DNA from: Anaeramoeba flamelloides
Lineage: Eukaryota; Metamonada; Anaeramoebidae
Reading direction: 5' to 3'
DNA length: 64,000 bases
NCBI GenBank assembly: GCA_027625915.1
Contig: JANTQA010000076.1
Coordinates: forward strand, 3,225,501-3,289,500
In this document: positions 58,101 through 64,000 of the stretch, in pieces
How positions within the stretch are numbered: the stretch's first letter is position 1
How the letters are laid out: the number at the start of each line of letters is the position of its first letter
Position numbers and translations under genes: made by a program
Notes under the pieces: model-generated
Told to the model about the DNA's origin: nothing
What the model saw: only the letters and a program-made list of their open reading frames with translations
The model's database searches: none

Positions 58101-61100
58101 TAATTTCTTTTGTCAAATACATTGATATTTTCATAAATACTAGAGTGGAATATATTCTAGTAAAGGATATTTTTATACCAACAAAAAAACGCAAATCAAA
58201 AAAATGAAAAAATTGATCAAAAAAAAATAAATAAAAATCATTTATTACTTGATCTTATCTATAATATTTTACACAATTACTTATTCTTTATTTGGTTTTA
58301 TTTTTAATTCTTTATGAAAAAATTTTTATTTGGAAAATTTTTGATAAACAAATTACTGTTTATTTCGAAAGAATTTCCAAAATGAATTTAAAAATCCTAT
58401 TTTCATTTATGTCATCTAATTCTGGTTTGGGTTCAGAAAATCAGAGATTTTTGTAATTCTTCTTGAGAATGAGGGTTTATTGGACAAATTCGTTTGATTT
58501 GATAATTATTTATTTTCCATTAAAATGAGAACTCAAAAAAATTCTGAATCTGATTGAAATTTGTTATTGAATTTCTGAATTATTTTGATTTGAATCTTTT
58601 GTAACTGTTTTTTGATTCCAAGAATTCAACCCCTTTTTTGTAATTTTTGAAATGGTATCCTTTATTTGGGTATTGTTTGATAAAAATATTTTGTAAAAGA
58701 ATTTTGAAAGCAAATTTTTCAGAAAAGGTTTTTTAAAATAATAATAAATAGTAATGGGGCGAGAAATTCAAGCAAAAAAATAGTTTGTATTCATGCAAAA
58801 TAAGAAGATAAAGAAAACCAATCTTCGAAAATAGGCTTTTATCGATTTTTTTTTTTTTTTCATTCTTGATTTCAACAAATTTATTTGGAATGGTGATCTT
58901 TCGTGTTTGGTCTTCTAAAAGAAAATATTTGTTTCAAATGCACACCCTTTTGGGTATATTTTGTTGGTTTACTATTTAGTTAATTTCGATCATTGGTATA
59001 AACACATTTCTAGATCCAAAACTTTATTTAATAAAACCAAATATTTAATCAAAAAAAATGTTCAAAAAATTGAAAAAATTAAGATTCAACTTTGAGTTAC
59101 TTTGATTCGATTCATGAATAGACTAGTGTATGGTGTTTAGGTTTCAAAGTTTCAATATCTGGTGGCACTCAAAAAATATTTTTTCAGTAATTTGAACACA
59201 ATTAAAAATTTTCAAAATGGTAAAATGTACTTACTTCCTTAATAGGAAATATTAAAATCTATTAATTCAATAAGATATTTATCATTGTTAATGAACGCAA
59301 ATTTATCACGGTTAATCTTAAATATCCTTTTAAACCAAATTGAATAATAAAATCTTTCAAAAAAGCTGTTTTTTCAAAAGAGGTTGTTCTCCACTAATGT
59401 TTACAATCAAAACTTCAAAATAACGAAATATCAAGATTTCAGAAACCATTTAAATTCTAAAAATCCCCATAGACAAACCTTAATTTAAAACGGTTATTAA
59501 TTTTTGGTCTTCCCAAACAATGATTAACTTGATCTTGGAATGTAATCTAATAAAAAAAAATCAACATTTTTAGTAAAGTTTACAATTAAAAATAAATTTT
59601 TGTATTTTTGGAGTTCCACAGTCATTCTAAAAGGTTAAAATGCAACAATTTAATTTTACTTTTGAAAATTATTATTGATAATGACTTTGGTTTTTATTAA
59701 ATGCAAGATTTGTTCATAAAATTTTGCTTTGATCAAAAACCATTTTGCTAATATTTATTATTTAAAAAACGAAAACAAATTTTTGAGTGACCTAATTTTT
59801 TTTAATGACACAAATTTTTTTTCACAATGGCAAACAAAAATCCAAATGTTTTTACCTTCGTTTTAGAGACAGATCTTTTAAAATAATCTATTATTTTTTG
59901 TTTTTAAGTTAAAGCCAAGTTATGATTTAATTTTGAAAGAAATATCATTTTGAGGATTTGCTTTTTGTTCTTGAAAGTTAATTAAAATTTTTCTTTCTTC
60001 TTTCTTTTTTTTTGATTAAAATTTTTAGAAAATCTAATAAAAGAATGATTGTATAAAATAATATAAACTCAATTCAACATTCATAAGTCTGTTATGTAGA
60101 TGGACTTGAAAAGAAAAGAGATAGAATAAAGAAAATAGAAGATCGAAGATCGAAGATAGAATATAAAAGATAGAAGATAGAAGATCGAATATAGAAGAAA
60201 ATGGGGAAAAAGAAAGAAATGAAAGCAGATTAAATCTGAAAGAACAAACCTTAGGTGTGACTTTTCGAAGGAAATTAATAAATTCAAGATGGTTGTATAA
60301 TAGAGATTTGTTTAATTTTGAGAAATCTTGTTTTCGGGAAACGTTCTTTTTTTTTGGTTTTTCAAATGAAATTGAATCATAAATTGAAATTAATAAATCT
60401 GTAACTAATTGCAAAAAGGTTGTTTTTTCAAGTATATATCTGGAAATTTCTTGATTAGGTAAACATAAGCATTTAATAATTGATAATTTAACCCTTTCTC
60501 CAATTTCTCCGGTATGTTCAAAGCCTTTTAATAAACCTTGGAATACAATAAAATTTGAAATTGTTTTTTTTTTGGAATTTTCTTTTATTGTTTGATTTGG
60601 ATCATCTTCAAATTCTAAAAATAAAGGGATCGTTGATGGGCTTTTTTCAAACAATTCAACCAAAGAAGTCAGCAAAACCATTAAATATTCTGAATTAAAA
60701 GATTCTTGAGTTAATTCGTTTGTTAAAATTGATAGAATTGGATTGTGGATCGCAAGATGGTGGATTAATTCTGGGAGTGTTCTTACAAATTGAGTGACAT
60801 TTTTTAACACAATTTTATTGAGGTTATGAGGAATCTAAAAAAATGTTTTAATAAAAAAAATGAAAAGAAAAAAGAAGTAACAAAAGAAAAAAGGTTTTTG
60901 AAAATTCGTTCTTTTTTCGGAAACCACCTTTTCTCTTTTGAAAATTTCAATCAAATAATTAAAAAAAAGAAAACCAATCATACGTTTTTGATCGAAAGAA
61001 GTGCTAGTGTTTCCAAGATCCTTTGATCCAAAAAGAATTCAATAATGGGCTTTTCTTCTTCTTGTGTTTCGTCTTCAAGAACAACCAATCGAAAGAGATT

Positions 61101-61404
61101 ATTGATATCAGAGAATAATTGGCTAATATTCTTCTCTTTATTTACTTTTTATTTTGTGGTTAGGGTGATTGTTTTGTTTTGAAAAGAAAAGGTTATAAAA
61201 GAGATCGAAAAGGGTGTTTGCAATGAGAAAAAAAAAAAATATTTTTTTCTTTTATTTCTTTTTCATAAAAAAAATACTGTTTGATTTGTTGCTGTTCGAA
61301 TAGAATTCTTTTATTTTTCCCCAAGTTTCTGTAAATTCTTCAAAGGGTGTTTTGATGATTGGTGAAATTATTTCCCCAAAACTTTGAAAGATGTTTTTGA
61401 ACAT
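52137..61404 (-). CDS. FHIP: FHIP-type (FAM160/RAI16-like) subunit of FTS-Hook-FHIP complex (7 exons)
   Basis: FHIP proteins link cargo membranes (Rab5 or Rab1/2 in animals) to dynein via Hook and FTS. Exons: 61404-61278, 61135-60984, 60834-60250, 53806-53730, 53646-53467, 53240-53083, 52974-52137; about 700 aa, within family range. Family landmarks in order: N-terminal FEEFTETWGKIKEFY; ISQLFSDINNLFRLVVLEDE; IIEFFLDQRILETLALLSIK; the helical repeats with VKLSIIKCLCLPNQEISRYI (family KACEGLMLLVSLPE); LEFINFLRKVTPK joining AISDAMLEMIKEQFL; and C-terminal FGKLELFFQNSNRTNILLTG, LITRLTRFPS (family LL.RL..FP). The Glu/Lys-rich run (about 52840-52630) is a lineage-specific insert. Intron 3 is 6.44 kb. 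One junction is unresolved: exon 5 with its good donor GTAAGA ends in phase 2 while exon 6 needs phase 0. A weaker donor GTTCAG 11 nt earlier restores phase. Start ATG matches the family N-terminus. Confidence 0.85.
53985..54620. repeat. Repeat family G copy 1, carrying family F hairpins
   Basis: Blocks AGAATACCAATTATTAA, TTGTGGAATTTTTATC, TTATCGGGTTCTTGCC and GTGGATACGTTTTTAATTTG align with 55270-55540. Relative to that copy it has extra hairpins at about 54017-54102, 54214-54322 (ends AAGTGCC...GGCACTT) and 54397-54482 (TAGGTTTTTTTAAC...TGGAAAACCTAGCG). It ends with the TTACTCCTTTTTCCTAATAA block shared with family H. In FHIP intron 3. Confidence 0.65.
55270..55540. repeat. Repeat family G copy 2 (empty of hairpins)
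   Basis: Contains GGAATACCAATTTATTAATC, TTTGTGGAATCTTATT, CTATCGGGTTTTTACTCC and GTGGATAATTTTTAATTTGG, then the family H end block GATTACTCCTTTCTCACAAT. It lacks the F hairpins present in copy 1, so it serves as an unoccupied reference. In FHIP intron 3. Confidence 0.65.
56249..56478. mobile_element. MITE family M (about 230 bp)
   Basis: Left end CTATAAGCTAAATTTCAAAA, then ATAGGGGCAGA; right end on the minus strand ATATAAGCCAAATTTCAAAA, then TTAGGGGCAAA. TIRs are about 32 bp, non-coding. The open frame at 56148-56330 runs across its left edge and is fortuitous. In FHIP intron 3. Confidence 0.7.
57759..59830. mobile_element. 2.1-kb element with ~265-bp terminal inverted repeats
   Basis: The left TIR (57759-58023) and right TIR (about 59567-59830) are inverted and almost identical: CCATTGTAAAAAAAATTTGG / CCATTGTGAAAAAAAATTTG at the tips, then AATTAGGTCACTCAAAAATT, AGCAAAATGGTTTTTGATCA, ACCAAAGTCATTATCAATAA, CTGTGGAACTCCAAAAATAC and TTGTAAACTTTACTAAAAAT. 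The 1.5-kb interior has no ORF of 60 codons and includes a repeat shared with 42191-42315. No clear target-site duplication was seen. Best read as a non-autonomous DNA transposon with long TIRs, in intron 3 of the FHIP gene. The length of the TIRs would suit Mutator-like or foldback groups; the family is not determined. Confidence 0.8.
59137..59240 (-). repeat. Dispersed repeat shared with 42191-42315
   Basis: GTTTCAAAGTTTCAATATCT, GGCACTC, TTTTCAGTAA and TTCAAAATGGTAAAATGTAC match the reverse complement of 42191-42315. It lies inside the 2.1-kb TIR element. Confidence 0.55.
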
Positions 61405-61803
61405 TATGCCAATGGGAATCAACAAGAATAAATGTTGGTTTTTTCAAAAGAAAAAAATAATACAAAAAATGATAATCTTTCTGATCAATTTAAGAACAAA
61501 ATTCTTCTCCTAATAGAATGTTTTTTTAATCTTTTGTTTGGTTCTTTCCTTAGTATTTGTTCCAAAATAAATGTAACAAAATTTTCATTAAACTTTCCAT
61601 TAACAACTTCTTTTAATTATCCTGAAAAATTTCTAATTTTAATTCCATAAAATCTGTTTAAATTCGTAATGCTCTCTTGAAGAATTGTGAAACTCTGAGG
61701 GTTTGTTATGATTCTTGGAATGTGTGTTTTATGGAAAGCTAGTTGAAAATTTTGATCTTTTTATTCTATAATAAAAAGAATAAAAGAAGATTTTTGTGGA
61801 TAC

Positions 61804-62252
61804 TTCTGAGAGAAAAATGTTGGACACCTTTTTTAATTGTGAGCATTAGTAAAATTGAAAATCAAATCCTATTGATAACTCGGTAAATTTTCTATAAACC
61901 CAGGTTTAAATATGTTACAAGTTCATTAATCTGTTGTGTGGGTGGAATATTCATTTGAATGGTTGATAACTAAAGTATATCATGATATTTTAACAAAAAT
62001 CCAAGTTGATGTAAAGTTTACTATTAATTCTGAAAATGATAATTTTTAAACTTGCTTTAGATTATAAGAGCTAAGGTTCTGAAAAAGTAGAATTACATTA
62101 ATTGTTATTCCGATAAGTTGATTATTGTTATTTTCTTTAGTTATTTCACAAACGAAAGAAATTAAAAATCATTTTCAGTAATGTTCCCAATTAAAATTGG
62201 TGTCCAACTATTTTTCTCTGTTCAACATTTTTCCCTCAACAGTTAAGGTAGA
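61804..62252. mobile_element. MITE family E, copy 1
   Basis: The left end CTTCTGAGAGAAAAATGTTG leads to GACACC and TTTAATTGTGAGCATTAGTA. The right end on the minus strand CTGTTGAGGGAAAAATGTTG leads to a second GTTGGACACC and TTTAATTGGGAACATTACTG. About 450 bp, non-coding. The inner TIR part (AATTGGGAACATTACTGAAA) is shared with copy 2. Confidence 0.65.
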
Positions 62253-62294
62253 ATTACTAATCTCATTTTAGGGTTTAGTAATCCATATTTGTTT

Positions 62295-63100
62295 TTTTTT
62301 TCCCAAAGGTAATAGGGTAATTATTTTTTGCAAAGATTCAATTAAACTGGATAAAGAAACTTATTTTTGAACTTTAAAACCATAATTTCTACATTTTAAT
62401 AAGTATTCCTTTTTTGAAAATTTAATATTGTAAATAGATTCACTGTTGTGGAAAAAAAGTGAAACTGGAAAAAAAGTGAAACTGGAAAAAAAGTGAAACA
62501 CAGTTTTTATTTGGGAACATTACTGAAAATGAAAAGTAAAATCAATGAAAAAAAGAAGAAACTAATTAACTTCAAATAATAGCTCATTATATTATTTTCA
62601 ATCAACCCAACAAATACAATTTAAATCTACTTGATTTATCGAAGTTGTTGTTGTGGTTTTGGAGATCTCAAAAATAGTCAATTTTTTGAAAAAATTTTTA
62701 ATAATTGATCAATCAAAGAAAAACCCATACTAAAAGATAGTATCAAAAAAACTGTTATTGTGGCGAATACTTCATTTTGTCTCTATTTTTTTATTTATTC
62801 TTTTTTTCATTGATCTTACTTCGAATTTTCAGTAATTTTCCCAATTAAAAACTATGTTTCACTTTTTTTCCACAACAGTCAATCCTTTTTGTTTATATTT
62901 TTTTTTTTTGAAAAATAATTATAAAAAAAATCTTTTTTATTTTTAAGAAAATATCACTTTTTAGCAATTTCTGAGTAATTTAATAGGACAGATAACCTTG
63001 AAACTTTAATCTAATTTTAAAAAAAAAAAACAAAAAATTAATCAAATATTTAATAATGTTTTCTTAGATCCTAAAAAAAATTGTTATTGGTTTTATAATA
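62295..63100 (+). repeat. Repeat family L copy 2, split by a MITE
   Basis: Left part 62295-62441 (AATTAAACTGGATAAAGAAA) and right part 62880-63100 (TTTTTAGCAATTTCTGAGTA, GAAACTTTAATCTAATTTTA, AGATCCTAAAAAAAATTG) together match 18880-19230 in order. The gap is exactly filled by MITE E copy 2. Confidence 0.6.
62442..62879. mobile_element. MITE family E, copy 2, with iterated end motif
   Basis: About 438 bp. The left end ACTGTTGTGGAAAAAAAGTG carries three tandem units of TGGAAAAAAAGTGAAAC (62449-62500), followed by ACAGTTTTTATTTGGGAACA. The right end on the minus strand reads ACTGTTGTGGAAAAAAAGTG with one unit, then ATAGTTTTTAATTGGGAAAA. Arms continue through TTACTGAAAAT and ATCAATGAAAAAAAGAA. 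It is inserted in repeat L. Non-coding. Confidence 0.8.
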
Positions 63101-64000
63101 ATCTGCTATATTTCTTGAAAATGAAATGATTATAAACTCTTTTTCATTCCAAGGGGTCCAGTTTTATTGAAGAAATAGAACGCATTCTATGAATTTAATT
63201 CATTATTCTTCTCAAACTAAATTTTCACTATTTAAATCAAAATCATTTTTTCTTATTTTATAAATTTTTTTTTTGTATTTTGCTTTTTGCTTTTTTTTTT
63301 TTTTTATTTTTTTTTAAAAATTAAATTTGAAAAAAAAAAATTCATGAAACTCCAAATTAACATTATGAAAAGTTAGAATTGGTATTTTTTTTTAAAATTC
63401 ATACATTTATAGGTAAAAAATCTAATCGTCAATAATTTTAATTTTCTAAAGAAATATAGAATTTTGCACGAGACATTCCAATGAATGTGGGATCAAAAAA
63501 TTTTCTACCATTTTTTATTTTTTGAAATTTATGGTTTGTTCAGGGTTTTCTTTTATGACTATCGACTCTTATATAAAGTTTATTATTTTTCATTGTTCTA
63601 AAAAATCTAAGTTTGATTGATTCTTTAAAATAAAGTGACTTTTTCATTTTTGGCTGGGCCACTTTGAGTGAAATGGAGTTTACAATAATTTTTCCTCAAA
63701 TATTAAGTGTTTAAAAAGTGACCTTGTTATTATTTGAAAATCTGTTTTTTTTTAAAATATTTCTTATTTTTTTTATAAAAGTTTTAGTATTTAGTTATTG
63801 TTTTAATTTGTTTGAAAATACTTCAAAAAAAAGTCAAATATATTCGTACTTTTACTATTTCGATTATTAACGAAAAAAATAAAATAATGAAAAGGGTTAT
63901 TAAAATGTGAGTAAAATATCAAATTAAAAAAGTTTTTCATTTGATTATATATTGACTTTTACAGTTTTTTATAGGTTAAAAAATTATTTGGGGTGAATTT

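Larger units (their letters stand above)
61405..64000. other. Region upstream of FHIP gene
   Basis: Contains the presumed FHIP promoter just above 61404, two family E MITEs and repeat L copy 2. Open frame 61432-61650 (+) lies head to head with FHIP and has no family features; it is not called. From 63101 to 64000 only AT-rich sequence with poly-T tracts is seen. Confidence 0.55.

Noticed and set aside
61432-61650. 72-codon plus frame upstream of FHIP
   Set aside because: No motif; overlaps the likely FHIP promoter; composition is not distinctive.

Overview
This is a nuclear window from a very AT-rich, intron-bearing unicellular eukaryote. Evidence: long A/T homopolymers, GT-AG introns with T-rich acceptors, stops that are TAA in every gene read here, poly-Q/poly-K/poly-N protein tails, a eukaryotic-type 5S rRNA gene, and clear orthologues of eukaryotic membrane and trafficking proteins. 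The style (TTBK-like kinase with a long low-complexity tail, ER-anchored bZIP, dense small DNA transposons) would suit an Anaeramoeba-like metamonad or another AT-rich amoeboid protist. That placement is a low-confidence guess.

Six genes can be named and one is hypothetical. In order: TMEM181-like seven-pass protein (+, 4 exons, 2256-10323); TAPT1/Emp65 ER membrane protein (-, single exon, 12601-13887); membrane-anchored bZIP factor (-, 16623-18367, with a reading-frame jump in a poly-Lys tract); Ras-type GTPase with a CAAX box (-, 5 exons, 23264-24727); N-rich hypothetical protein with a basic tail (-, 28667-29776); a lone 5S rRNA gene (-, 34195-34315); CK1/tau-tubulin-kinase-like kinase with a 39-Gln run (+, 7 exons, 37363-48536); and an FHIP-type subunit of the FTS-Hook-FHIP dynein adaptor (-, 7 exons, 52137-61404). 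Exon boundaries were assigned by reading phase, splice sites and family motifs. There is no operon logic, but ER/Golgi/endosome membrane functions (TMEM181, TAPT1, ER-anchored bZIP, FHIP) are over-represented, probably by chance.

The other dominant feature is repeats. Introns and intergenic DNA are packed with non-coding terminal-inverted-repeat (TIR) elements and foldback sequences. Several families occur twice or more here, labelled A to Q below: mariner-like MITEs (A, B, C, E, N), hairpin elements of about 85-110 bp (F), long foldbacks (D, H), a 2.1-kb element with 265-bp TIRs, and a pair of inverted repeats of about 700 bp that brackets the last kinase exon. Insertions of one element into another are visible (E in L, F in G, a small MITE in H). 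Long introns (3.4, 2.8, 5.3 and 6.4 kb) owe much of their length to these elements. Three patches of decayed coding sequence lie inside introns or intergenic DNA.
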